Below, piece after piece: positions 25,270 to 33,639 of a stretch of DNA of 40,865 bases. The DNA comes from Mucilaginibacter sp. (lineage in GTDB: Bacteria > Bacteroidota > Bacteroidia > Sphingobacteriales > Sphingobacteriaceae). Made by a program: the position numbers and the translations under genes. The stretch lies in contig JAQBNZ010000061.1 in assembly GCA_028288285.1 (NCBI GenBank), positions 1 to 40,865 of the forward strand. The letters run 5' to 3'. How positions within the stretch are numbered: position 1 is the stretch's first letter; every line of letters starts with the position of its first letter. The notes under the pieces were generated by a model that had not been told where the DNA came from, searched no databases, and saw nothing but the letters and a program-made list of their open reading frames with translations.

Positions 25270-25500
25270 TATTTATGGCAGGGGTAGGGTAGTCCCTACG
25301 GGACAAAGGATGTTTCTTATGATGTTTTTTCTACAAAGCGGTAGCCCCCCTGGGGCAGATAGCCATTTTTTAAATACGTATACATTACCCTCTGGGGCAG
25401 ATAGCGGTGTTTTAAATATCATTCGTAAATCTTCTTGCGCCGTAGGTGCAACCGCTTTGTAGAAACAGAAAAGACGTTTATTTGCACCGTAGGTGCTGTC
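25270..25500. repeat. Composite intergenic repeat cluster
   Basis: The gap between mnmA and the Rieske gene (336 bp) is filled by short palindromic modules. An exact 15-bp inverted repeat TTTCTACAAAGCGGT (25328-25342) / ACCGCTTTGTAGAAA (25451-25465) frames the centre. Inside are two copies of CTGGGGCAGATAGC followed by TTTTAAAT (about 25350-25374 and 25391-25416) and a TTGCGCCGTAGGTGCAA palindrome (25435-25451). A related GCACCGTAGGTGC lies at 25484-25496, and AGTCCCTACGGGAC starts the cluster near 25290. The modular, hairpin-rich form suggests an interspersed repetitive element rather than a gene. Confidence 0.65.
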
Positions 25501-25527
25501 CATCTCCATTAGAGCGACTAAAAATCG

Positions 25528-26346
25528 CTAATACTTAATGTATATTTTACCATTTGATTCCTTGACAGGATATATATCTATATTGTCTTTAGCCGGACCT
25601 GCTTTTACAATCCCCGTGCTGCAATCAAACTGCGACCCATGCCAGGGACATTGAACTGTTCCGCAAATCATTGTTCCGCCTGCTAAAGAACCTCCTTTAT
25701 GACAGCAATGGTCATCAAAAGCCAAATATCCTGACTCTGTTTTTCCAAGAACTATCCGTTTAGTGCCAATATGAATGAGTTTCATTTGATCGGTCTTTAA
25801 TTCATCGGCAGTTGCAACCTCAATTAATCCCTTGTTATCAGCTACATGCGTTTCATTCCACTTGCCGGCACCGGCATACCTGATATCAACTCCTATCTGA
25901 TTACGGTAAGCTAAGGTCCCGCCAAGCCACCCCGAAATAAATAACATGATAACACCTATAGCTTCCAAACCGATTATCAACCCTTGAGCGGAATTATCCC
26001 GAAAAACATAGGCTATTGTAAAAACTATAACCAATGAAAGGTTGATTAAGCCATGTGTTGCGGCACGTTTTTTACCGGAACTATTGGGAGGTACTGTTTT
26101 AAAATAATCAATAACCCCGGGTATGGCAGCAATAAGTGCAGAAACAATTCCGGCTATTTCCAGATATTCACCGGTTTGCCAGTAGCTTTTGTTGCCACTT
26201 GTTAGGTGTAAAACATCAAACAGGAGTGTCCCTATAAGAAATGCGATTGGAAATGGTATAAGTATAGGATGTATTGGGTGTCCTTTTATACTTGCTTTGC
26301 TTCTCATTGGTAAGGAGTTAAATGCATCAGTATAAAAAATAGCCAC
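25528..26346 (-). CDS. DUF2231 membrane protein fused to a Rieske [2Fe-2S] domain
   Basis: A 272-aa protein. Residues about 20-150 form a four-helix membrane domain of the DUF2231 type (KGHPIHPILIPFPIAFLIGT, EIAGIVSALIAAIPGVIDYF, and two later helices). Residues about 170-272 are a Rieske domain with the cluster ligands Cys214/His216 and Cys233/His236 (C-x-H-x16-C-x2-H), matching the family spacing. A redox role in the membrane, perhaps as a small electron carrier, is likely; the partner is not visible. It begins 30 bp after proA in the same direction. The ATG at 26346 is used here; Met14 (MRSKASIKGHP) is an equally reasonable start because family similarity begins there. Confidence 0.85.
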   Translation of the reverse strand: MAIFYTDAFNSLPMRSKASIKGHPIHPILIPFPIAFLIGTLLFDVLHLTSGNKSYWQTGEYLEIAGIVSALIAAIPGVIDYFKTVPPNSSGKKRAATHGLINLSLVIVFTIAYVFRDNSAQGLIIGLEAIGVIMLFISGWLGGTLAYRNQIGVDIRYAGAGKWNETHVADNKGLIEVATADELKTDQMKLIHIGTKRIVLGKTESGYLAFDDHCCHKGGSLAGGTMICGTVQCPWHGSQFDCSTGIVKAGPAKDNIDIYPVKESNGKIYIKY

Positions 26347-26376
26347 CTACTTTTGTTTTAACAGAAGATTAAAAAA

Positions 26377-27624
26377 CTATGGCGTTCGTATCTGTCCGTT
26401 CCCTTTTACAATCCATTTATAACTGGTGAGTTCTTCTAATCCCATTGGGCCGCGGGCATGCAGCTTTTGTGTACTGATGCCAATTTCGGCACCTAAACCA
26501 AACTGGGCGCCATCAGTAAAAGCGGTTGAGGTATTTACATAAACCGCCGCAGCATCCACCTGGTTTAAAAACGTTTCGATATGGTTTTCATCTTCAGATA
26601 TGATAGCCTCGCTGTGTTTGGAGCTATTAATGGCAATGTGGTTCAATGCTTCATCTAAGGAGTTAACCGTTTTGATAGCCATTTTCATCGACAAAAACTC
26701 CGTGCCAAAATGCTCGGGTTGCGCTTCATGCAACAACCCGGCTGGATAGATGCCATCCAATACACTGTAAGCGGTTTTGTCGGCATACAAGGTCACTTGT
26801 TTTTCGCCAAGCGGCTCTACTACATGTACAAGGTCGCCGAGGCGTTTGCTGTTTATGATGAGACAATCAAGCGCGTTACATACGCTTACCCGGCGAGTTT
26901 TGGCATTATCTATAATAGCGGTTGCCTTATCCAGGTCGCCGGTTTCATCAAAGTAAGTATGTACAATGCCCGCACCTGTTTCAATTACCGGCACCTTGCT
27001 GTTGCTGCGTACATAGTTAATAAGGCTCTGACTGCCACGGGGTATCAATACATCAACATAACCAACAGCGTTTAAAAGAGCTTCGGTGGCTTCACGTTCA
27101 ACAGGTAACAAGGTGGCTACGTTTGCATCAATATTATTTGCCGATAGCACCTCGTGTATAATTTTTATAATTGCCCTGTTGGAATTATCCGCATCACTGC
27201 CGCCTTTTAATATGCTTATGTTGCCTGTTTTAAAGCAAAGCGCAAACACATCAAAAGTAACATTTGGCCTGGCCTCGTAAATTACACCAACAATACCCAG
27301 CGGTACCCTTACTTTAGATATATGCAGGCCATTAGCCAGGGTTGTATCTGAAAGCACAGCTCCCAACGGACTGTTTAATCCTGCCACATTTTCAATATCT
27401 GCGGCAATAGCTTTTATTCGTTCGGCTGTAAGGGTAAGGCGGTCGTATTTTGGGTCGGCCGGATCCATACGGTCCAGGTCTTTTTTATTCTCCTGCAAAA
27501 GGAAATCGGCTTGCTCAATAGCGGCTTTTGCCACATCAAGCAATACCTTATCAATCACCGCAGAGGGAAGTATCTTACCACGTGCCGCTGTTAATGCGTC
27601 CTCAAAATATTGTTTATATGCCAT
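26377..27624 (-). CDS. proA: Gamma-glutamyl phosphate reductase
   Basis: A 415-aa NADPH-dependent enzyme of proline biosynthesis that reduces gamma-glutamyl phosphate to glutamate-5-semialdehyde. It belongs to the aldehyde-dehydrogenase superfamily: [33 protein letters not shown], and the catalytic Cys in [14 protein letters not shown] are visible. [34 protein letters not shown] and LTSYKWIV close the protein, as in other ProA sequences. It starts 2 bp after the proB stop, so proB-proA are co-transcribed. No proC is present nearby. Confidence 0.95.
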   Translation of the reverse strand: MAYKQYFEDALTAARGKILPSAVIDKVLLDVAKAAIEQADFLLQENKKDLDRMDPADPKYDRLTLTAERIKAIAADIENVAGLNSPLGAVLSDTTLANGLHISKVRVPLGIVGVIYEARPNVTFDVFALCFKTGNISILKGGSDADNSNRAIIKIIHEVLSANNIDANVATLLPVEREATEALLNAVGYVDVLIPRGSQSLINYVRSNSKVPVIETGAGIVHTYFDETGDLDKATAIIDNAKTRRVSVCNALDCLIINSKRLGDLVHVVEPLGEKQVTLYADKTAYSVLDGIYPAGLLHEAQPEHFGTEFLSMKMAIKTVNSLDEALNHIAINSSKHSEAIISEDENHIETFLNQVDAAAVYVNTSTAFTDGAQFGLGAEIGISTQKLHARGPMGLEELTSYKWIVKGNGQIRTP

Positions 27625-27626
27625 TT

Positions 27627-28706
27627 TTATCCCTGTAAATAAAGGTAATCATAATGTACCAGTGGCCGCTGATTTTTTTGGCCTACCCACTCACGTGCCT
27701 TTTCAGAGCCATATTCTGCCAAACCAAGACCTATCAGTTTATTGTTTTCATCTACTATTTTAATGATCTCTCCCTTTTTAAAGTCGGATATTACATCAAT
27801 TATACCCACAGGCAACAAGCTTGATGCTTTGCTGGAGATCAATACCGCTTTTGCACCTTCATTTACCTGTACAACACCGGTTGCAGCGGTTTCTGAATGG
27901 GCTATCCATTTCTTTTTGCCTGATGCTTTTTTCTTGGGGATAAAGCGGGTGTGGCTAACCTTATTATCCAAAACATCTATCAGTATATTTTCTTTTGTGC
28001 CATTGGCAATGTGTACTGCTATACCCAGTTTAGCCACCTTATGCGCAATGGTAGATTTGGTGATCATACCACCGCGCCCAAACTGCGAGCGGCCCGAGCT
28101 TACGAACGATGAAAAGTCGATACCAGCCTCGGTCACTTCGTTAATTACAGCTGACCCCGGTAGCTTCGGATCGCCATCATAAATGCCATCAACATTAGTA
28201 AGTACAATAAGGGCCTGCGCATTCAGCATAGATGCAATTAATCCGGCCAGCTCGTCATTATCAGTAAACATCAGTTCCGTTACCGATACCACATCATTCT
28301 CATTAATAACAGGGATAACCTGGTGCTGCAGCAAAATCTCCAGGCAGTTTTTCATGTTGAGGTAATGCAGCCTGTCTCTGAAATCCTCCTTGGTAACCAA
28401 CACCTGCGAGCAAAGGATGTCAAATTTTTCAAACAGATGGGAATAAGTATTTATCAATTTTACCTGCCCTATAGATGCAAGCAGCTGGCGCGTGGCCACT
28501 GCATCAAACTTATCGGTAACTGTTATTAAACTCCTGCCAGATGCCACCGCACCTGATGATACTAAAATAACTTCCTTTCCCTGCTTTTTAATTGAGGCAA
28601 TTTGGTTAACCAAATGTTCAATACGTTCCACATCAGGCAAGCCGTTTGGTTTGGTTATAACGTTAGAGCCTATTTTAATAATTATCCGCTGGTAATTAAA
28701 AGCCAT
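27627..28706 (-). CDS. proB: Glutamate 5-kinase with PUA domain
   Basis: A 359-aa cytosolic amino-acid kinase that makes gamma-glutamyl phosphate, the committed and usually proline-inhibited step of proline synthesis. The kinase domain (about 5-255) shows [59 protein letters not shown] and [16 protein letters not shown]. Residues about 275-355 form a PUA domain ([37 protein letters not shown]). First gene of proBA; a TAAATTTG box at 28789-28796 (minus strand) is a candidate promoter. Confidence 0.95.
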   Translation of the reverse strand: MAFNYQRIIIKIGSNVITKPNGLPDVERIEHLVNQIASIKKQGKEVILVSSGAVASGRSLITVTDKFDAVATRQLLASIGQVKLINTYSHLFEKFDILCSQVLVTKEDFRDRLHYLNMKNCLEILLQHQVIPVINENDVVSVTELMFTDNDELAGLIASMLNAQALIVLTNVDGIYDGDPKLPGSAVINEVTEAGIDFSSFVSSGRSQFGRGGMITKSTIAHKVAKLGIAVHIANGTKENILIDVLDNKVSHTRFIPKKKASGKKKWIAHSETAATGVVQVNEGAKAVLISSKASSLLPVGIIDVISDFKKGEIIKIVDENNKLIGLGLAEYGSEKAREWVGQKNQRPLVHYDYLYLQG

Positions 28707-28788
28707 TAATGTATATCTGTTTAGTCGACAATAATAGCGATTTACTGCTTAAACGAACAGTTTTTTGATGCTATTTATAAAATATTAT

Positions 28789-28796
28789 CAAATTTA
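28789..28796 (-). promoter_or_regulatory. Candidate -7 promoter box of proBA
   Basis: On the minus strand this reads TAAATTTG, an exact TAnnTTTG match, about 82 bases before the proB ATG. The leader between contains only short weak hairpins. No proline-rich leader peptide was found there. Confidence 0.4.
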
Positions 28797-28862
28797 TTTG
28801 GTACGAATAAAAAATTTAATATTTTTGTCTACTTATTCTATAGACAATGTATTATTTAGTTA

Positions 28863-28870
28863 TATATTTA
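28863..28870 (+). promoter_or_regulatory. Candidate -7 box for the Cys-leader/TonB receptor transcript
   Basis: TATATTTA, one base off TAnnTTTG, ending 6 bases before the ATG of the short cysteine ORF at 28877. If used, transcription would start at or within a few bases of that ATG, making the small ORF leaderless. The same arrangement is seen before the Cys leader of the sulfate operon. Confidence 0.4.
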
Positions 28871-28876
28871 GTTCGA

Positions 28877-28918
28877 ATGTTACCAATGCAGGGCCTGACT
28901 GCATGCTGTTGTTGTTAA
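28877..28918 (+). CDS. 13-codon leader ORF ending in four cysteines
   Basis: This short ORF reads MLPMQGLTACCCC and then TAA. The last four codons are TGC TGT TGT TGT, immediately followed by the stop. A second in-frame ATG at 28886 would give a 10-residue version. It lies 54 bp before the TonB-receptor ATG and just after a -7-like box. A run of four Cys codons is unlikely by chance and is the hallmark of a ribosome-stalling, cysteine-sensing leader. Just downstream, GTTAATT (28914-28920) can pair with AATTAAC (28939-28945), and an alternative TTGTTG/CAACAA pairing overlaps the Cys codons. I see no U-tract terminator, so the mechanism (translation, Rho or RNA stability) is open. Confidence 0.6.
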   Translation: MLPMQGLTACCCC

Positions 28919-28972
28919 TTTCCTTTGCAACAATTAGTAATTAACGTTATTTCATTTCTTTCACCCAATTAC

Positions 28973-31930
28973 ATGAAAATTTATACAAATTTTTTAAAGC
29001 TCATTGTGCTATTGTTAGTGCTTGTTCCAACGGCAGCCCTGGCCCAGCTTAACGGCAGTTATATTTTAAGCGGTACCGTAAACGACGATCACGGTGCCCC
29101 GCTGGTAGGTACAAATGTAACCATAAAAGGTACCACCAATAGAACCGCTACAGACACTGTAGGTAAGTTTTCATTAACCACCAGTGCAAAATTGCCCTTC
29201 ACTTTGGTTTTTAGTGCCGTGGGCTTTCAACCACAGGAGTTTTATATTAAAAATGCCAATAGCGCTGTAAATGTACATCTTACAACGCAGTCGTTACTTA
29301 TAAACGAGGTGGTGGTTACTGCATCGCGAAGAGAAGAGAAGCTGCTGAGATCGCCGGTTGCTATAGAAAAACTGAGTATTAACGCATTAAAACAATCGCC
29401 CGGCCCAAGCTTTTATGATGCGCTGGAGAACGTGAAAGGCGTACAGATGACAACTACCAGTATTACCCTTAAAGTGCCTAACACACGTGGTTTTAACAGC
29501 CCAAACAATTTTAGGTTTATGCAACTGGCAGATGGGGTGGATATGCAGTCGGCCACGTTGGGTGTACCGCTGGGTAATGCTATAGGCCCAACCGAGCTCG
29601 ATATAGCCAGTATTGAAATAACGCCGGGTGCAGCAGCGGCATTGTATGGTACTAACGCAATAAACGGACTATCCAACCTGTTTACAAAAGACCCTTTCAG
29701 ATACCAGGGCTTAAGCGCTTATCACCGTACAGGAATTAACCATGTAGATGGTATAGGAATTAGTCCAAGCGCGATTACCGAAACAGCTGTAAGATATGCC
29801 AAAGCATTTAATGATAAATTTGCCTTTAAGATCAACGCCAGTTACCTGGAGGGTAAAGACTGGCAGTCAAACACCCGCTTAGATCAAAACCCTGCTAACC
29901 TGAAGACCGCTAACCCGGCTTATCCGGAATTAGCCGGAACCAATAACGCTGCTTATGATGGCTGGAATAAATATGGTGACGATGCCCTTGCCGGCAGTAA
30001 CACGGTATCTATAAAAGGTATTGTGGTTGATGGTGTGGCAAGGCCGAATTTGACCGTTGCCCGCACAGGTTATAACGAGGTTGATTTGGTAGACCCTAAA
30101 GTAACCAACTTAAAACTGGATGGTACGCTGGCATATAAGCTTACGCCAAACACTACTTTATCCTACACTTATCGCTATGGTAAAATGGATGGCGTATTTC
30201 AGCGGGGGAACAAGATATCGCTTAACGGCGCTACAGTTCAAAACCATAAGGTGGAATTGAAAGGTAAAGATTTCCTGGTACGTGGGTATGAGTCAATCGA
30301 GAATACCGGCAATTCATATAATGTGAAGCCGTTGGCAGATAACCTTGACCTTAATCATGCCAGCAACTCAGTATGGGCAACTACCTATAAAAATGCACTA
30401 ACGTCTTATGCTTCAGCTAATGGTGGCTTAACATCGGCCAATCTTGCTGCTGCAAATAATGCGGCTCGTGCTGCTGCTGATGCCGGGAGGGTATTACCGG
30501 GTACACCTGAATTTAATGCACTAAAAAATACGATCATCGGCATAAACAACTGGGATATCAAATCAAGTTTGATACCTAACGCGCCCGTAACAGGCGGTGC
30601 TGCGTTAGTGCAAAAAAGCCATATGTTTAATGGCGAAGCACAGTGGGACCTCACCCGCAAGGTTAAGGTGGTTGACCTGCTGGTGGGCGCCGATGTTCGC
30701 GTTTATCAGATCATCCCGGATGGTAATAACTTTGTTGATTTTAGTCGCCCCATAGCCGACAGGAATACCCCTTTGCCCGATGGCAGTTTTGGTAACGATG
30801 TTATTTACAAAAAATATGGTGCGTTTACCCAGGTAACTAAAACATTCTTTGACGAAAAGTTAAAACTATTTGGATCGGTACGGTGGGATCACAATCCTTA
30901 TTTTGATCCTAAATTTACGCCACGTTTGGCAGCAGTTTATTCGCCAACGCAAAACCACAATTTTAGGTTCACGTTCCAGAATGGTTATCGTTTCCCCTCA
31001 TTATTTGAAGCATTATCTTATGTAAACAATGGCCGTGTTAAACGCGTGGGCAGTTTAGATTTTATCAATAATGGCTTAGGATATTTAGATAACAGCTATA
31101 CGCAGCAATCGGTAACAGCATTTAATGCAGCTGTAAAAGCGCAGTCTACTACCGGCGATGATGCCACAGCTTTAGCAAACAGGAGCCTGTTGCAGGTAGC
31201 CAACCTGCCGAAAGCACGCCCGGAGCAGATTACTTCATTTGAGGTAGGTTACAAAGGTATTTTCTTTGACAATAAAGTATTTCTGGATGTAGATGCCTAT
31301 ACTAACCGTTACAACGGCTTTTTAGGCCAGGTGCAGGTGTTTGTGCCAAACGGGACAACGGTTGGTACAGACGCAGCCGTATTGAGCATGCTTGACATTA
31401 ACCGCGACCCTACAACTGCCACATCAACCAATGCTGCCAGTGCAGGGCAAAGCCGATACCGTGTATACACCAATGCCAAAAACATTTATAACAATTACGG
31501 CTCATCAGCCGGGTTAAGTTATAATTTTTATAAACGATACACCGTATCAGGTAACGTAAGTTATAATAAACTAAAAGCACAGCAAACCTCAGATATATTC
31601 GTGACCGGCTTTAACACGCCTGAATGGTCAGGCAACCTTTCCTTTGGCAACCGCGAGGTGGTAAAGAACTTTGGTTTTAATATTGTGTATAAATGGCAGC
31701 AATCTTTCTTGTGGGAGAGCCCATTAGTAACCGGGAGGGTTGATGCCATACACACCTTTGATGCACAAGCTACTTACCGGGTGCCGGTGTATTATGCAAC
31801 GTTTAAGATTGGGGCATCAAATATTTTCAATAAAAGATTTATCCAATATGCCGGCGGACCGACAATTGGTGGCCTGTACTATGCATCCATCACACTTGAT
31901 GGATTGCTAAGCGGAGCGAAGCAGAATTAA
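28973..31930 (+). CDS. Stand-alone TonB-dependent outer-membrane receptor
   Basis: A 985-aa receptor with a signal peptide (LIVLLLVLVPTAALA-Q). Residues about 30-115 are a carboxypeptidase-D regulatory-like domain (YILSGTVNDDHGAPLVGTNV). A TonB-box-like LLINEVVVTASRREE follows, then the plug (about 130-250, ending EITPGAAAALYGTNAINGL) and a 22-strand-type barrel, with an Ala/Asn-rich loop near 495-530. The terminal strand region is GLYYASITLDGLL. The ATG at 28973 is preferred over an upstream TTG because the signal peptide starts there. No SusD partner adjoins, so it is not a classical glycan-uptake pair. It converges on the sulfate operon and is preceded by a four-Cys leader ORF, so uptake of a sulfur-containing nutrient is a reasonable inference. 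Confidence 0.88.
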   Translation: MKIYTNFLKLIVLLLVLVPTAALAQLNGSYILSGTVNDDHGAPLVGTNVTIKGTTNRTATDTVGKFSLTTSAKLPFTLVFSAVGFQPQEFYIKNANSAVNVHLTTQSLLINEVVVTASRREEKLLRSPVAIEKLSINALKQSPGPSFYDALENVKGVQMTTTSITLKVPNTRGFNSPNNFRFMQLADGVDMQSATLGVPLGNAIGPTELDIASIEITPGAAAALYGTNAINGLSNLFTKDPFRYQGLSAYHRTGINHVDGIGISPSAITETAVRYAKAFNDKFAFKINASYLEGKDWQSNTRLDQNPANLKTANPAYPELAGTNNAAYDGWNKYGDDALAGSNTVSIKGIVVDGVARPNLTVARTGYNEVDLVDPKVTNLKLDGTLAYKLTPNTTLSYTYRYGKMDGVFQRGNKISLNGATVQNHKVELKGKDFLVRGYESIENTGNSYNVKPLADNLDLNHASNSVWATTYKNALTSYASANGGLTSANLAAANNAARAAADAGRVLPGTPEFNALKNTIIGINNWDIKSSLIPNAPVTGGAALVQKSHMFNGEAQWDLTRKVKVVDLLVGADVRVYQIIPDGNNFVDFSRPIADRNTPLPDGSFGNDVIYKKYGAFTQVTKTFFDEKLKLFGSVRWDHNPYFDPKFTPRLAAVYSPTQNHNFRFTFQNGYRFPSLFEALSYVNNGRVKRVGSLDFINNGLGYLDNSYTQQSVTAFNAAVKAQSTTGDDATALANRSLLQVANLPKARPEQITSFEVGYKGIFFDNKVFLDVDAYTNRYNGFLGQVQVFVPNGTTVGTDAAVLSMLDINRDPTTATSTNAASAGQSRYRVYTNAKNIYNNYGSSAGLSYNFYKRYTVSGNVSYNKLKAQQTSDIFVTGFNTPEWSGNLSFGNREVVKNFGFNIVYKWQQSFLWESPLVTGRVDAIHTFDAQATYRVPVYYATFKIGASNIFNKRFIQYAGGPTIGGLYYASITLDGLLSGAKQN

Positions 31931-31936
31931 GTTGTG

Positions 31937-31975
31937 AGAACCAAGAATTAAGAGCCAAGAAGCTCTTGGTTTATC
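31937..31975. repeat. Hairpin AACCAAGA / TCTTGGTT after the receptor gene
   Basis: An 8-bp inverted repeat downstream of the receptor stop, with a smaller AGAGC/GCTCT pairing nested inside. It may help end or stabilise the receptor transcript ahead of the true terminator at 32002. Confidence 0.4.
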
Positions 31976-32001
31976 AAGATTGTTTTTAAGTGATTTAGTT
32001 T

Positions 32002-32034
32002 AAAAAGCGGGTGGGCGAGCTGCCCGCTTTTTTT
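32002..32034. terminator. Intrinsic terminator, TonB receptor
   Basis: A 10-bp stem AAAAAGCGGG (32002-32011) / CCCGCTTTTT (32023-32032) with an 11-base loop, followed by more T. The A-run on the left arm would also give a U-tract on the minus strand, so it may act on the convergent sulfate operon too. Confidence 0.8.
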
Positions 32035-32048
32035 GTGGGATTGATCGT

Positions 32049-32124
32049 CATGCTGAACGTTTGAAGCATCTATTCTAAGACATGCATATTTACAAATAGA
32101 TCCTTCGCTATTGCTCAGGATGAC
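32049..32124. repeat. Interspersed palindromic repeat (GTCATGCTGA...TCAGGATGAC), copy 2
   Basis: Outer arms GTCATGCTGA and TCAGGATGAC pair with one mismatch, and inner arms GAAGCATCTATT and AATAGATCCTTC pair with one mismatch, forming a long imperfect hairpin. GAAGCATCTATTC is shared with the repeat at 24029-24087. Elements of this look (GTCATGCTGAAC...) are common between genes in Sphingobacteriaceae as I remember them. A further short AAGATTTTTC/GACAAG stretch follows to 32165. Confidence 0.65.
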
Positions 32125-32190
32125 AAATGGGGCAAAAAAAATGACAAGAAAAATCTTGTCATCCTAAAAATCTAATAATCCCAGTTGTTC

Positions 32191-33441
32191 TTACTCCACT
32201 GAATCTCTCAGCATTAAAGCCCCAACTGTTACGTTTGTGCGGCTATCAATAATTATAGCGCCACCGTTGGCTTTATTAATCTGGTAAGGATCAAAGGCTA
32301 AAGGTTCGGCTGTTTTAATAACGATACGGCCAATGTCGTTCAGCTTAAAATCTTCTGCATAATCTTTCTCCAGTGTATTTATGTTCACCTTGTAAAGAAT
32401 TTCCTGTACTTTGCAACGCACAGTTTTAGTATTATGCTGCACCAAATAGGTGAGCGACGTATCCAGCGGACGGGTATCCATCCAGCACAGATCAGCTTCT
32501 ATTGCTTTTGAAACCTGCGGGTGCCCGGCACTGTTCACAATAATATCACCACGACTAATATCAATATTATCCTGCAGGTGCACGGTTACAGACATGCCTG
32601 CTAAGGCCTCCTCCGGCTGTTTATCAAACAATTCGATCTTTGAAATAGTAGAGCTAAAGCCTGAAGGTAGTATAGTTACCTTGTCGTTGACGCGGAATGA
32701 TCCGCTTGATACACGGCCTGCATAGCCACGATAATCGTGCAGGGCCTCTGTTTGGGGGCGTACCACCCATTGTACAGGTAGCCTTGCATGTGCGGATGAA
32801 TCATCTATCGTAATCTCTACATTTTCCAGGTGATGCAACAAGCTATCGCCGCTATACCAGCTAATGTTTGGCGATGCATGAACAATGTTATCACCTTTAA
32901 GCGCGCTCACCGGGATGTAGGTTACATTATCAAGATTAAGCTTAGCGGCTAATACTTTATAATCGGCTACTATCTGGTTAAAAACTTCTTCGCTGTAATC
33001 AACCATATCCATCTTGTTTACCGCTACTACTACCTGTGGTATTTGTAATAACGAAACTAAAAAAGAGTGGCGGGTGGTTTGTTCAACAACACCTTTGCGG
33101 GCATCTATCAATATAATGGCTAAGCCGGCGTTGCTTGCACCGGTAACCATGTTACGGGTATACTGGATATGACCGGGAGCATCGGCTATGATAAATTTAC
33201 GTTTATTGGTCTCAAAATACTTGTAAGCCACATCAATGGTAATGCCTTGCTCACGTTCGGCTTTAAGTCCGTCGGTTAAAATAGCAAGGTCAATGCTACC
33301 ATCGTCGTTTTTACGGTTCGATGCATGTAGTGCCTCCAACTGATCAGCCAGGATAGCCTCGCTATCATATAGCAATCTGCCTATTAATGTGCTTTTACCG
33401 TCATCAACACTGCCTGCGGTAATAAATTTTAGTATATCCAT
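32191..33441 (-). CDS. cysN: Sulfate adenylyltransferase subunit 1 (GTPase)
   Basis: A 416-aa EF-Tu-like GTPase that, with CysD, couples GTP hydrolysis to adenylation of sulfate to APS. The P-loop is GSVDDGKST at residues 10-18, the G3 motif DAPGHIQYTRNM, and the G4 motif NKMDMVDYS. The C-terminal beta-barrel domains (RGYAGRVSSGSFRVNDKV, MSVTVHLQDNIDISRGD) follow. There is no fused APS kinase, which agrees with a direct APS-reducing pathway. It is the last gene of the operon, separated from cysD by 198 bp containing four palindromic repeats. Confidence 0.94.
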   Translation of the reverse strand: MDILKFITAGSVDDGKSTLIGRLLYDSEAILADQLEALHASNRKNDDGSIDLAILTDGLKAEREQGITIDVAYKYFETNKRKFIIADAPGHIQYTRNMVTGASNAGLAIILIDARKGVVEQTTRHSFLVSLLQIPQVVVAVNKMDMVDYSEEVFNQIVADYKVLAAKLNLDNVTYIPVSALKGDNIVHASPNISWYSGDSLLHHLENVEITIDDSSAHARLPVQWVVRPQTEALHDYRGYAGRVSSGSFRVNDKVTILPSGFSSTISKIELFDKQPEEALAGMSVTVHLQDNIDISRGDIIVNSAGHPQVSKAIEADLCWMDTRPLDTSLTYLVQHNTKTVRCKVQEILYKVNINTLEKDYAEDFKLNDIGRIVIKTAEPLAFDPYQINKANGGAIIIDSRTNVTVGALMLRDSVE

Positions 33442-33639
33442 TCTCTTTATTCTTAACCCCTCTTTGAGAGGTGTTAGTGTGTGCTTATAACTCTATCCCT
33501 TGCCAAACGGGTCGGTGAGGACACCGACCGCAGGATATAATTTGTTAGCCGTTGGTGAGGACACCAATAGCAGGAACAATCTTTAAAGTTGGTGTCCTCA
33601 CCAACGGCAGAATACCAGGGTTGGTGTCCTCACCAACTT
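33442..33639. repeat. Four 18-bp palindromic repeats between cysD and cysN
   Basis: Copies: GTCGGTGAGGACACCGAC (33511-33528), GTTGGTGAGGACACCAAT (33551-33568), GTTGGTGTCCTCACCAAC (33588-33605) and the same again (33620-33637). Each is a hairpin with a 4-base AGGA or TCCT loop; the first two are in one orientation and the last two inverted. Trailing CGCAGG/AGCAGG or CGGCAG/CCAGGG segments suggest a longer unit. Spacings from start to start are 40, 37 and 32 bases. The last copy ends 3 bases from the cysD stop. They could stabilise or process the operon mRNA or be copies of a REP-like mobile repeat. Confidence 0.8.

Noticed and set aside
25273-25509. 78-aa minus-strand ORF (and an 89-aa plus-strand ORF over the same place)
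   Set aside because: It lies entirely on the hairpin repeat cluster and has no domain features.
28707-28860. Proline-rich leader peptide before proBA
   Set aside because: No short ORF with repeated proline codons and no terminator were found in the leader.
28925-28972. Upstream TTG start for the TonB receptor
   Set aside because: The signal peptide begins at the ATG at 28973, and the upstream residues would disrupt it.
33511-33637. CRISPR-like array of four repeats
   Set aside because: The repeats are self-complementary, occur in both orientations, have short unequal gaps and no cas genes nearby; they are palindromic intergenic repeats.
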